From: Pomphorhynchus laevis | Taxonomy: Eukaryota > Acanthocephala > Palaeacanthocephala > Echinorhynchida > Pomphorhynchidae | Reading direction: 5' to 3' | DNA: 64,000 bases | Assembly: GCA_012934845.2 (NCBI GenBank) | Contig: WNNJ02001010.1 | Coordinates: forward strand, 110,242-174,241 | Part shown: positions 34,530 through 45,204 of the stretch, piece by piece | Layout of the letters: every line of letters starts with the position of its first letter | Position numbering within the stretch: position 1 is the first letter of the stretch | Made by a program: the position numbers and the translations under genes | The notes under the pieces: model-generated | Told to the model about the DNA's origin: nothing | Databases searched by the model: none | What the model saw: only the letters and a program-made list of their open reading frames with translations

Positions 34530-35876
34530 TTATGAATCTCCGTATAAAACATTCGAGTCAGCTAAAAAGCTGAAATCCATTAGCTTCTCAAATAAATTTG
34601 CATATTCTGTAGCAATTGTCCATAATTCCTCAATGTTATCTGCCATGATAGGCGATATCCCGGCAATTGATTGTTCCGAATCTCTAGTATATGATAATCT
34701 TCCATCGTCAAAGCTACTTGTAGTAATATCATCATTTTGCTTCAGTGTATCAATCACTTCTCCGTTTATTTCGTCAATAAAAAACCTCCAATTATCGGGT
34801 AATTTGTGATTGTCAATATTGTTACCTATATCGTACAGCAAGTTCCAGTCAATTTCTGCAAACCACGTGCTTGACTTTACTGTTTTAAAGCTTAGATGTG
34901 TACATCTTCTATTTAATAACAAATTATGTAGTATATATCTAAGATCTTCTGAAAAATAGGCTGGATATTTAAAGTTTTTACTGTTGATAATAGTCCATAT
35001 TTCAATGGACTCGGAGCTGCCAACGACTGGGTGATGACCTGCACATGTGAAAAACGTAAGCATACCAAGGGACCACCAATCACATATTGGAGATGGTGGC
35101 CAGGGATCTAGTTTCTTACACTGTATAACGGAATCAAGTAACATTCTATTTAAATGTGGACACATCCATTTAAAACAGTCAGCAAACTCTGACAATGCAA
35201 AAATTCTATCGTAATAATTATCATTACGACTGATAAAGAATGGGTCTTGAAAAGAAAGCATCTGATCAGTCAGCTTTAGCAGACCGGTTTTTCGGTTAAT
35301 AATTACCGATCTTGGAGACAAGACAAGTAAAGCAATTTTACAGAGATGAAGATATTGTAATGCAAGTATTATCTGTGCGGCGAGTAACTTACTTGTAAAC
35401 TCGCTGAGATAGTTTCGTTCATACATTATTTCTTCTAAAGAATTTCCAAGGTAAAATTTGGTCAGAATGAGATGCTTCTCGTTATTTGTCGTTATTTTAT
35501 AATTTGCTACAAGGAATGGCGACAGATTTGCACGAAGTCGAATATCCAAATAAATTAAATCAGAGTTGTGTACAACTCTGGATTTAAAATACTCTTGTCT
35601 CCGATCCACTGTCGACGTTTCGCCATAACAAATGAGTCGTAGCACATTTCTATTATATTTACCGTCGAATGTTAGCTTAACATTTTGATAACTGTCCTTA
35701 TCAGAAAATATATTTGACGGATTAGTAATTTCGATCGTAGTCGTCGATAAGTTAGCACATTCCCTAATTCGCTGATCAGCATTTTGCGATTTGATAATAT
35801 TATAATTCAAACGCTGCCTATTTCCATTAAACAGTAGTATGTATATTCTGTATAATATTGAACGAAAAACGTTCAT
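34530..35876 (-). CDS. AGC-type protein pseudokinase, single exon
   Basis: A 448-residue open frame with AGC-kinase architecture. N-lobe: NLSPFLVANYKITTNNEKHL (117-136) and LGNSLEEI (143-150). Helix E: AAQIILALQYLHLC (166-179). The catalytic loop reads LSPRSVIIN (186-194) in place of RDLKPEN, so the catalytic aspartate is absent. DFG is replaced by TDQM (203-206). No VAIK lysine or glycine loop is evident. C-lobe: ICDWWSLGML (264-273) and the AGC-typical WFAEIDWNLL (338-347). The three lost catalytic elements make it a pseudokinase. The layout recalls RPS6KC1/RPS6KL1-like pseudokinases, which is a guess. A 100-residue acidic tail follows. The frame is open with a plausible start, so it seems a live host gene; its lack of introns in a gene-sparse spot could also mean retroposition. 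Confidence 0.7.
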   Translation of the reverse strand: MNVFRSILYRIYILLFNGNRQRLNYNIIKSQNADQRIRECANLSTTTIEITNPSNIFSDKDSYQNVKLTFDGKYNRNVLRLICYGETSTVDRRQEYFKSRVVHNSDLIYLDIRLRANLSPFLVANYKITTNNEKHLILTKFYLGNSLEEIMYERNYLSEFTSKLLAAQIILALQYLHLCKIALLVLSPRSVIINRKTGLLKLTDQMLSFQDPFFISRNDNYYDRIFALSEFADCFKWMCPHLNRMLLDSVIQCKKLDPWPPSPICDWWSLGMLTFFTCAGHHPVVGSSESIEIWTIINSKNFKYPAYFSEDLRYILHNLLLNRRCTHLSFKTVKSSTWFAEIDWNLLYDIGNNIDNHKLPDNWRFFIDEINGEVIDTLKQNDDITTSSFDDGRLSYTRDSEQSIAGISPIMADNIEELWTIATEYANLFEKLMDFSFLADSNVLYGDS

Positions 35877-37250
35877 AATAGCATTGACTTGTGAATATAG
35901 TGATATATACGAAAAGCTAATTTTTAGCAGAATAGCAAAGCAATCAAAGTTGGAAACACCGTTTTAAATATCCAAATTTGTACATGTTTAATGGATGCAT
36001 ACCAAACAAACCAGAAAGACTAATTTGAAACTAAGTATTTGAATTTCGTTGCTAGGCAATTTTAATTTAAATATTTTAATTTATTCGATTATATTTAAAT
36101 GCGCTGTCTACATACAGTGTTTCTATGTTAATAAAATTTAAATGAAAAATAAATTCATATATATGTAATACTTTAATTCACAAGCAAAGTATTTGTTTTA
36201 CTTATAAAAATAAGAGATAATATAAGATTTGACAAGATTTATAAAAGGTTTGAAATAATATCTTATATATTTTAAAAATATAAAGTTTTTAAATTTAATA
36301 AAATGTAATAGAAATTTATTAAACTGCGAACCAATTAAGTTATATTTTTATAAAAATAAATTGTTAAAATTTAGAAAATTTAATTAATAAATAAAGATAT
36401 TTTATTATTAAATAAATAATATTAATAAATAGTAAATAAATTTGTCTTATAATTCATAAAATTTAAAATATTTTAATTTAAATTTTATTAAAATTTATAT
36501 AGCATAATTGATATTATTAAACATTAACATTTTAATACGCTATAAACAGAAGTTGAGATAAAGAGTTAAGAGTTTTGAAAAAATATTTTTTTGGACCAAT
36601 ACAAGCGTGAGCAAATGTGATATGCTTATACATTAAATATTTGTAAAATTATATATGTAAAATACCATAATATAGGTAATTTATCAAATATATGTAATAT
36701 GCTCAACTATTTTTTACACAACTCTGAAATATATATACAAATTTCCTAAAATCTGCCCTTCAGATGGTAAATACATTCTTTAAGCAAAAACAATATACAA
36801 TATTTATAATAAATATTGAATAACAACATAATAATGTTACCCGGTAAATAACCAGTTACTCGTAAATAACCCATCTAATTTTTCAGAAAAATTTTCATTA
36901 AAATTTTGCACTCAAACGTTTCAGATAATACCAGGTTTTTCGCAGTACATTTGGAGATTTGCGCTCTTTAACTGTACTATTATCTACTCTAGTCTCTCCC
37001 TCATGGAGCCATGATACCATGGCATATTATTATACCATTCATATAATAAAGGTGTATAGAATGTGTACTAGCAACAAATGAAGGTTTAAAATATTTTGGA
37101 AAATCAAAATTATTTTAAAGTTGAAAAATCAATATTTACACGAATAAAATTGTAGGTTATAGTTTTACAATTATAGCTGGCTTATTTTAAGTCATTATAA
37201 TTTCTTATTTTGTTTCAAATTGTAAATAAAAAAAATCTAAACTATATAAA
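35877..37250. other. Gene-free AT-rich stretch, upstream of the kinase
   Basis: No supportable gene; would hold the kinase promoter. No motif could be singled out. Confidence 0.45.
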
Positions 37251-37290
37251 TTAAATCAGCTAACTGTGCCTACGTATTTAATATATTAGG
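37251..37290 (-). mobile_element. PLE tail end fragment
   Basis: AAATCAGCTAACTGTGCCTACGTA is the reverse complement of the PLE tail end (10220-10250), separated by about 10 bp from the shared left flank of the minisatellite. Confidence 0.6.
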
Positions 37291-37299
37291 CAAATATAT

Positions 37300-37910
37300 T
37301 AGTCAAATTTATTACGTGGTTAGAATAGAATTTACACCATCTATTTTACATAATCTACACAATGACGCTTTTTGATGTTTTCGATCTTTCACGAGGTCGT
37401 TTGCAAGGACATTCGTAAAACATTAGTTCGTGAGACGATCGTTTATAGTTTGATCATTGGTGATATGGTCGTTCGTGATGCGATCGTTCGTGATACAATC
37501 GCTCGTGATACGATCGCTCGTGATACGATCGTTCGTGATCTGATTGTTCGTGAGTCGATCGTTAATGATGCGGTCGTTAGTGATGCGATCGTTCGTGAGT
37601 CGATCGTTCGTGATGCGATCGTTCGTGATGCGATCGTTCGTGATGCGATCGTTCGTGATGCGATCGTTCGTGATGCGATCGTTCGTGATGCGATCGTTCG
37701 TGATGCGATCGTTCGTGATGCGATCGTTCGTGATGCGATCGTTCGTGATGCGATCGTTCGTGATGCGATCGTTCGTGATGCGATCGTTCGTGATGCGATC
37801 GTTCGTGATGCGATCGTTCGTGATGCGATCGTTCGTGATGCGATCGTTCGTGATGCGATCGTTCGTGATGCGATCGTTCGTGAGAAACATTTTCTATTGC
37901 AATGTTTATT
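37300..37910. repeat. 15-bp minisatellite, array 1, with shared flanks
   Basis: Unit GATCGTTCGTGATGC; about 30 units from 37431 to 37885, with roughly the last 18 perfect and the left ones diverged. The left flank (37303-37430, from GTCAAATTTATTACGTGG) and the right flank (GTGAGAAACATTTTCTATTGC) match those of array 2 at 45209 and 46684. Because 15 is divisible by three and no frame contains a stop, long repetitive frames appear on both strands; none is credible as protein. The array interrupts a minus-strand PLE copy at its right edge. Confidence 0.9.
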
Positions 37911-37911
37911 T

Positions 37912-38190
37912 TTATATAATGTTTATCTTTGATGTATTAATCAGCTTACTAAAGTAATCATTTAAGTTATTATATAACGAATTGTAAATTTTATTTTTGT
38001 CGTTGTTGTTATTTAATCTATATTTATACCCTTTTGATAGCAGCTTTCTTAATTCACAATTTTTAATTAATTCTAGATTATGGGTACATATATGTTCATT
38101 TATTTTATCAAAACTAAGACTTTTACAATTGCATTCTGTTTCCATTTTGTTTCTAATATTATCGTTACATATTGATTTTAATTCTTAATA
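37912..38190 (-). mobile_element. Penelope-like element, CxC region
   Basis: Minus strand: METECNCKSLSFDKINEHIC, THNLELIKNCELRKLLSKGY, then DYFSKLIN just before the minisatellite side. The pattern CxC ... H..T..L.II.N..LR.L...G recurs in Naiad-type PLEs as I remember them. It matches 8215-8460 of the plus copy but is in frame where that copy is shifted. Confidence 0.8.
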
Positions 38191-39330
38191 ATAATTATAA
38201 ATTTTTAATTATATTCATTTATTTTATCTAGCGTTCATTTAGCGTTTAAAATTTTTAATTTTTTTTAATAACATTGATTTTTTCGACAAATTATTAAGTG
38301 ACATCTCTAATATTTATTAAAACCTGTTTTTTTTTCTGTTACATATTTTAATTACAGTTTAAAATATTGTTTCGAGTCATTCAACACATGCGTTGTCATC
38401 ACGTAGCGGTCCGCTGATCAATGCGTGAAGATTCCAAACCATCTAAAAATCGTTCAAACACTATAATTTCAGCTTTCTCATTATTGAAGAAATATAACCA
38501 GCGTTCAAAATTTTTAAAATTGTAAAAAATAAATTTATTTTTATTCAAGATAATAAAGTAATGATGCCAATTTTTTGTGTATACGTTGATTTGTTGTAAG
38601 TTGGAAATAATAAGTTAAAAATGATGATAGGATATCAAACCAAAGTGCTTAAAAAGTATTTTGAGGTTCAAAAAATTAAATTTTGTTTTACAACGTAATA
38701 CATATTAAGTCAATCTCAAACTTGAAAATAATGTAGATATATGATTTGTAATCGTATTATAATAATATTGCAGTAAACAAACTACTAACAAGGGCAATGG
38801 TAAAATTTTAATTATTTTTGTTTTAATTTAAAAAATTAAAATTTAAATTTTTTCAACTGAATAAATCAATTCATAAGTTTTTGTGTAAATGTTAATTGAT
38901 AGATGGTCGATGTTGTGAGATGAAAAAAGTATGGGTTATCATATCTATTTTTTTAGAAATAAATATTTTTAAGTTCAAAAAATTGAACATTTTCTCTGAA
39001 GCGTAATATACGTCGTATCGAGCTAAAACTTATATGTGGTGTAGATACATAATGTGCTATCATTGTGTGATAATATTTAACTAATCCGAACACTTACTTG
39101 AAAAATATTCAAATTTTAATTTTTTTGAAAAAAATTTAATTTTAATTTCAAAATTTATCTACACTATGCTGCAAAAAATGAAAGATGTTTTTTTAATGTC
39201 TAATAAAGGTATTTCGTTTTTTATAATTTTTTTCTTGCCTAGTTGTGTCCGCCTTTCGGAAATGTTGCCTATATGTTCTTTTTCTTTTATCAAAATTAAG
39301 ACTTTTGCAATTGCATCCAGTTTCTATAAT
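38191..39330. other. Gene-free AT-rich stretch
   Basis: No gene, hairpin or repeat I could support. Confidence 0.45.
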
Positions 39331-39334
39331 GTTT

Positions 39335-39480
39335 ATTTATTATAATTACAAATTTTTCGTCCAAATAGCGATAACAACTTATACCTTATTTTAGGAATAT
39401 ATTTCCTTAATTCTGATTCTATTATTTCTTTACTCTTAGAATTATTTGAAAGCCTACCTATAAAATTTGATACGCTTTTC
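39335..39480 (-). mobile_element. Penelope-like element fragment
   Basis: Minus strand: VSNFIGRLSNNSKSKEIIES and YIPKIRYKLLSLFGRKICNYNK, equal to 8075-8210 of the plus copy. Probably the continuation of the PLE piece at 40985-41700, with the CR1-like LINE between. Confidence 0.75.
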
Positions 39481-39543
39481 ATATATATATTAATAAACTT
39501 ATAATATATTGATATATGCAATAGATTAATAAACTTGCATGAG

Positions 39544-39560
39544 ATATCGCAATCCACATG
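39544..39560. repeat. LINE target-site duplication, left
   Basis: ATATCGCAATCCACATG, identical to 40896-40912. Confidence 0.85.
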
Positions 39561-40895
39561 CATGATCTCATGATGCAAATGATCTCAAATGATCATGATC
39601 TCATGATTATTATTATTAATGTTTCAACAGCACATAAAAGCATGGCTTAATTGGCTGGTTCACTGCAGAAAAAAAAAGAAAATATAATAAAAGTATCACA
39701 AATACGGAAAAGCAGCTTTCCCCATGGCATCCTCCATCCGTAATTTCTTTTTGAATTCGTTGATATTGCTACTGCACACTGTTGACTCTCCAAGCCTATT
39801 CCACAGAGATACAACTCGTTGATCAAATTGGACAGCTCGTGATTTTCTTATCCTTTCACGTCGCAGGGTTAAACCATGGCCTCGGAGGATATTGGATGAG
39901 CGCAAATGAAGGCAATCTCGAAGTGGATGATCCAAATCATTCAGAATTTGCCAGACCATACTCATATCGATGTACCGGCGGGTCCACGTGACAGTCTCAA
40001 GTCTAAGTGCTTTTAATCGATCAGGGTACGACAAAAATTTCAGTTGCGGTGCTAGCTTGGTAGCTCTATGAAGTACCCTCTCTGAACTAATATGTTCTTT
40101 TGAATTTTGGGGATACACACACGGCGCAGCATATAGAAGACGGCTCAACACATGAGCAAAGATTAGCGGACGTAGGGCAAATTGATTGAGTACAATGAAA
40201 GTGCGTCGAAGTTGACCGATTATCCCCAACGCATTTGAACAAGCATGTTCAGTATGTGTGACGGTACTCAAATCACTGTTTATCCACACTCCCAAGTCCT
40301 TATATTTGTTCACTCGTTCTATATCACTGCTTTGAAATCTATAATTAACTAAAGATTGAGCATTTCCGCCACGAACACGTAAATGTTTGCATTTTGATAT
40401 ATTTACAATCAACCTATTGAGCAGAGCCCAATTTTCGACTTCATCGATATCTCGTTGCAGTTTAAGTATATCATTGGGTGAACGAATTGCCCGCCAGATT
40501 TTCAAATCGTCTGCATATAAAAGCATCCGAGAATCAATAAATTCCGGGATATCGTTGATGTAGACACTAAATAACAATGGACCCAATACTGAACCTTGAG
40601 GCACCCCTATATTACATGGCCGCGAAGAAGAGTAAAAATTATCTACATGCACACAATAACTACGATTGCTTAAAAACGATTCAATCCATCTAACAAGCAA
40701 AAATGGAATGCCACTTTTCTCTAGTTTATTTAGGAGGAGTCTATGGTCTACTCTGTCAAATGCCTTAGAGAAATCGAAGAATATGATGTCAGTAGCAATT
40801 GATACGGCTTTATTAGCTGACCAATCAAGATGGGCAGCGATATGATAGAAATATGACATATGATATAAGACATATGATAGAAATGATCTCATGCA
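39561..40895 (-). mobile_element. CR1-like LINE, 5'-truncated, RT part open
   Basis: Minus strand, flanked by a 17-bp target duplication. The frame 40955-39696 contains IIFFDFSKAFDRVDHRLLL (motif A), NIGVPQGSVLGPLLFSVYIN (motif B), LLYADDLKIW (motif C) and the C-terminal RAVQFDQRVVSLWNRLGEST. The frame is open to its stop, but the first RT motifs, endonuclease and ORF1 are missing, as in ordinary truncated reverse transcription. The 3' tail on the left is ATTATTATTAAT. Related to, but not the same family as, the element at 48321-52684. The first 20 or so codons lie outside the LINE, in target sequence. Confidence 0.88.
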
Positions 40896-40912
40896 ATATC
40901 GCAATCCACATG
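40896..40912. repeat. LINE target-site duplication, right
   Basis: ATATCGCAATCCACATG, identical to 39544-39560. Confidence 0.85.
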
Positions 40913-40984
40913 TACATTTTACTTGCTTTAATATTAATATTAATTTTACTTGCATTTACTTGTTTAAATATGATCATATTATCC

Positions 40985-41705
40985 CTTTACTTAAAATTCT
41001 ACATATATTTATGTTATCTATACATTTATTAATGAAGTTTATGGTTAATGTATATTTTCTATTGTTATTATTAACATTTATTGTACGATTATAGTATTTT
41101 GTATTACAATAACTGTCTATTATACAACTTAGCCTATCAGAGTAGTTAATTAATCTTTGATTTATTGAACATATGATATCTTTAGAAAAACTTCTTATAT
41201 TTACATAAAGATCTTTTAGCTTATTATCACTTAAAAGTTGTTTTAATATTTCTAATCGTTCATTTATATACATATCTTTTTTAATATTTTTAACTCTATT
41301 TTTCCTATTCCTTTTATCACCATGACTTCTTGGTTTGCGTTTAACCGGATTATTATAATAGAGTTGTTTATTATGTATTATACTACTTCTGCCAATTCCT
41401 TGTACCACGTCATTCAATCCTAATGGGTACATGGAATTAAGCGTTTTAATCCAAAAATCTTCTTTTTCTAATAGTTTTTGATTTAATATTAATATTTTTC
41501 TTCGATAATATGTTCTATATTATGTATTATACTACTTCTGCCAATTCCTTGTACTATTCAATCCTAATGGGTACCTGGAATTAAGCGTTTTAATCCAAAA
41601 ATCTTCTTTTTCTAATAGTTTTTTTTATTTATAGAAATGTTTTCTTCGATAATATGTTCTAAAATAAATAATTTACAGTTTTCAATATCATGTGGTTATA
41701 TTAAT
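40985..41705 (-). mobile_element. Penelope-like element, N-terminal end with GIY-YIG-type signature
   Basis: Minus strand. From about 41700: ENCKLFILEHIIEENISI, then around 41480-41410 LLEKEDFWIKTLNSMYPLG, LNDVVQGIGRSSIIHNKQ and the basic region as in 32705-33235. The E..FWI..L...YP.GLN pattern is the end of the GIY-YIG endonuclease domain placed N-terminally in Naiad-type PLEs (from memory). The GIY-YIG motif itself is not visible. A segment of about 95 bp is locally duplicated (41375-41470 and 41516-41625), breaking the frame. Confidence 0.75.
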
Positions 41706-42069
41706 CTCATATGGTTATAAAATATAGGGATTTTTTCAGTTTGACGCGTTTCGCCCAAATTACGGAAAAATCCTGTTTATTATACATTTTCATGTGCTCT
41801 TTCGAATGGCGTATATTTTTTTGGAGAAATGCGTTTGGGTTAAAAATTTAAAAATTTATTTTTATAAAAATTTAAAATTTAATTTAAAATTTTTCTCAAG
41901 TCCTTATCCTTATGAACTCAAAACTTAATTTTAGTAAAATATATCAATTATCTTTGTAAATCATTAAAAAATATTTTTACAAAGGATTCAAAAAATATTT
42001 AAATTTCGTTTTTTCTAAAATTGAAGATTTTATTTCGAAATATCTCGGAAAATATAAATACTGCCCTAT
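41706..42069. other. Gene-free AT-rich stretch
   Basis: No feature supported. Confidence 0.4.
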
Positions 42070-44400
42070 TATTTTTATCGTGCCTGGTTTGTCACTGGTT
42101 TTATCCTGGTTTGTCCGATCATTTCCTTGTCACTCTTACTCGTCCCCATCATCCTTCTCCGCCTTTACCATTATCTACACCAAGTCGACCCTGGAAGTTT
42201 CTCGATATCCCTATTCTCTGCACAGCCTTACTCAATTCTTCACTCATTTCACTTCCTCTTAACTATCTCTCCCCAGATGATCTCTGCATTCTGTTTGATT
42301 CTGAACTTACGTCGATCCTCAATAACCTTCTGCCTAGTCGACTTCGACGTTCCCAGCGCTTGCGCCATGCTCCCTAGTTCGATTCTGGATGTAGTCTTTC
42401 TAAGCGTCGACTTCGTCACTCTTTTCGTATGTATAAACGCTTTCATAAACGTTCTCCCAACTCACTCCCTCCAAATCTTCGTGATTTATACTTTTCTCAA
42501 CGCCGTTCATATCTCATTCTTATACGTACTAAATGTACTCTCTTTTGGCGAAATCAACTCGAGTCATCTTCCAACTCTAAATCTCATTAGAAAATCTTAA
42601 ACTCAATTCTTTCACAATAATCTACCCCTTGTAATATAAATCCTGATGAATTTTCTTATCTACAAACAAAGCTATCTAATTTACTTTCCCTACTCCCCCA
42701 TAGCCCCCTCGTACCCACTCTTCTCTTTAAATACTTCCCTCCCATAACTATTCCACCTTCTTCCCGTATCGTCTGATGAAGTTTCTTCGGTTCTGCTGTC
42801 GTTACCTAATAAAACCTCTCCTTCTGACCCAATTCCCACTCACTTGCTTAAAAATATCGGCTTCTCTATCTTACCCTTCCTAACCACATTGTTCAACTCG
42901 TCCATCCGTAGCCGTACATTTCCTTCCATCTGGAAATGCGCCACTGTTCGTCCTCTCATCAAAAAGCAATCTCTCGACTCTTCACTACCATCTTCGTACC
43001 GTCCTATTTCACTTCTCCAAACTCTCTCTAAACTCCTTGAGCGTCTCGTTCTTAAGCAAGTTAATATATATCTCTTTTCCTCTATCTTATTTCCTCTCTT
43101 CCAAGCCGCTTTTCGCTCTAATTACTCTACCGAAATTGCATGTCTTAAAGTTTATAACGACTTACTCATATCGCGCGATCATAAATTATGTAGTGTCATA
43201 GTTTCTCTTGATCTATCGTCTGCTTTTGACATCGTCGATCACTCGATTCTTCTCCATCGCCTTCGTCATGATTATGGCTTCTCTTTACCAACTGTATTAT
43301 GGTTTTCTTCATATCTATCAAACCGTACATTTCGCGTCTATTCTAACTATTCTCTCTCCCATCCTTCGTCCATTCCGTCCGGTGTTTCACAAGCCTCCGT
43401 ATTAGGCCATATACTTTTCTCTCTTCTTCTTGGTGATTTGTCTTCGACTTCTCATAAATTTAACTTCCATGTTATGCAATATTATGATGACATTCTCATC
43501 TATACTCACTCACCTGCTTATCGTATTCATGATCTTAGTGTTTCTGTTTCCAGCTGTCTTGTCTCAATTTCCAATCATCTTTCTTCCCTTCGCCTTTCTC
43601 TGAATCCTGATAAATCCAAAATTATGTGGATCCTACCTCGACGCCTTGGCTTCGAAACCTCCCTCCGTATCATTAAATTCTACAATTATTCCTATCGTTG
43701 ATAATCTCGTTTTCCTAGGCTTCCATTTTGACAACCGACTTTCACTTAAACCTTTCGTTAGAGATAAAGTACGCTCATCTACCTTGATACTCCGCAACCT
43801 CCGTCAAGTTCGTAGATTGATCGATTTCCCTTCTTGTATGACTCTCATATCATCTCTCCTTTTTTCTAGACTCGATTATTGTCTTAGTCTATTTTCCAAC
43901 TCACCTAAATCCACTCTTCTTCCCCTACAACGCATCGTCAACGCAGCTGTCCGAATTCTCCTCCGTCTTCGTCGTTTTGATCATACATCCTACCATCTTG
44001 CTTCTTTCGATTTCCCTACAATTTATTGTCGTGTTCAAATTCGTCTTCTTATCGTTGCTTTTCGTCTTGTAACTTTTCATACCCCTTCATTTCTCAACCT
44101 TCCTTTTCTTGATAATTCTCGTCCTGTTTACTGTTCCTTGCGTTCCTGTAATTCCCTTCTTTTACATGTCCCAAACTACTCTACCTCCTTTGGACTCCAC
44201 TCCTTCATTGTGGCTGCTCCTCTATCGTGGAATCATCTGTCCATTCATATACGCCAATCAACTTCCCTGCCATGCTTCAAACGCCAAATCCGATCTCATT
44301 TAAACAATTTATCTGCTTGACTTTTTCATTTTTGTTTGTGGACTTGTAAGCGTACAGCTTGTACGCATTTGCCACATTAAATAAATTTGTATTATTATTA
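42070..44400 (+). mobile_element. L2-like LINE, RT region, broken
   Basis: Plus strand. The end of the endonuclease and the linker (42100-42380: LSDHFLVTLTRPHHPS, SRPWKFLDIP) come first. RT: SSYRPISLLQTLSKLLERLV (42990), CSVIVSLDLSSAFDIVDHSI (43190), SGVSQASVLGHILFSLLLGD (43380), MQYYDDILIY (43470). After a frameshift near 43650 comes the C-terminal part: SRLDYCLSLFSNSPKSTLLP and VAAPLSWNHLSIHIRQS. Several stops lie in 42380-42840. The motif wording fits the L2/CR1 group. The 3' UTR has a hairpin (GCGTAC..GTACGC, 44350-44367), then GCATTTGCCAC and a TATTATTATTA tail. C/T-rich on this strand, unlike its flanks. Confidence 0.85.
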
Positions 44401-45204
44401 AATTAGAATTGTGCCTATCTCACCATCTATGGCTTCGGATACTACGTCCATAAGTTGTTGCAGTGTGTATGTTGTACTTAGATTCGGTATTCAAGTATAT
44501 CGTTCGTAATAGTATTCAAGTATATCTGTCGAAACAATTTCAAAAACACAGTCTCTATAACTTTTGATGGAAGAAGTTAAATTAGGCTAAAAATATCAGT
44601 ATTTAAGGCTACTCAACTTTTCGGTATAGCTACCACGTAAGCTTCTTTGCAATTTTCAGACATAGTTGCTTCAAATGAAGCAACTACTTTATTTTTTATT
44701 GAGAACTATCCCGAGAATTCAATTATAATTACTCCGTTAAGTCGAAAACAGAGCAGAAAAACAATCCGATTAAAATACATATCAAGTGAATAAGTTGTGT
44801 ACAAAAGACAGACGCTCGATTTTAGGGTTGATAAATAATTTTAATATATGAGAATAAAAAATAGTAGCTCAACTGATAAAGCAGTGAAATTAACAAAACC
44901 AAAGTCAGAAGAAACTTATAAGTAAAATGTAGTAACACGAATATGAGCATTAAAATTTGTCAATTTGAAGTTTGAGCTACCAATAAAACGATAAAATAAA
45001 ATTGACAATAATATTGAAAATAAAATGAAAGTTTTCAAATAGTTAGTGAGGGTGGCTACAAGCTGTGTTTTGCGAGCATTATGTCATGATCTGACTTATT
45101 CATTTCAAAGGTATCAGCTTTTGATTTTGGAGCGCCTATTTAAGAATACCGGCATTCTTATTTTCTTCATATTCTAAAATCATACACAATCAAAGTTTAT
45201 TTTG
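44401..45204. other. No gene recognised
   Basis: AT-rich with no supportable open frame. A palindrome-like GAAGCAACTA/TAGTTGCTTC pair (44664-44692) is the only local structure seen. Confidence 0.45.

Noticed and set aside
37431-37885. CRISPR array
   Set aside because: The units are contiguous with no unique spacers, and the DNA is eukaryotic.
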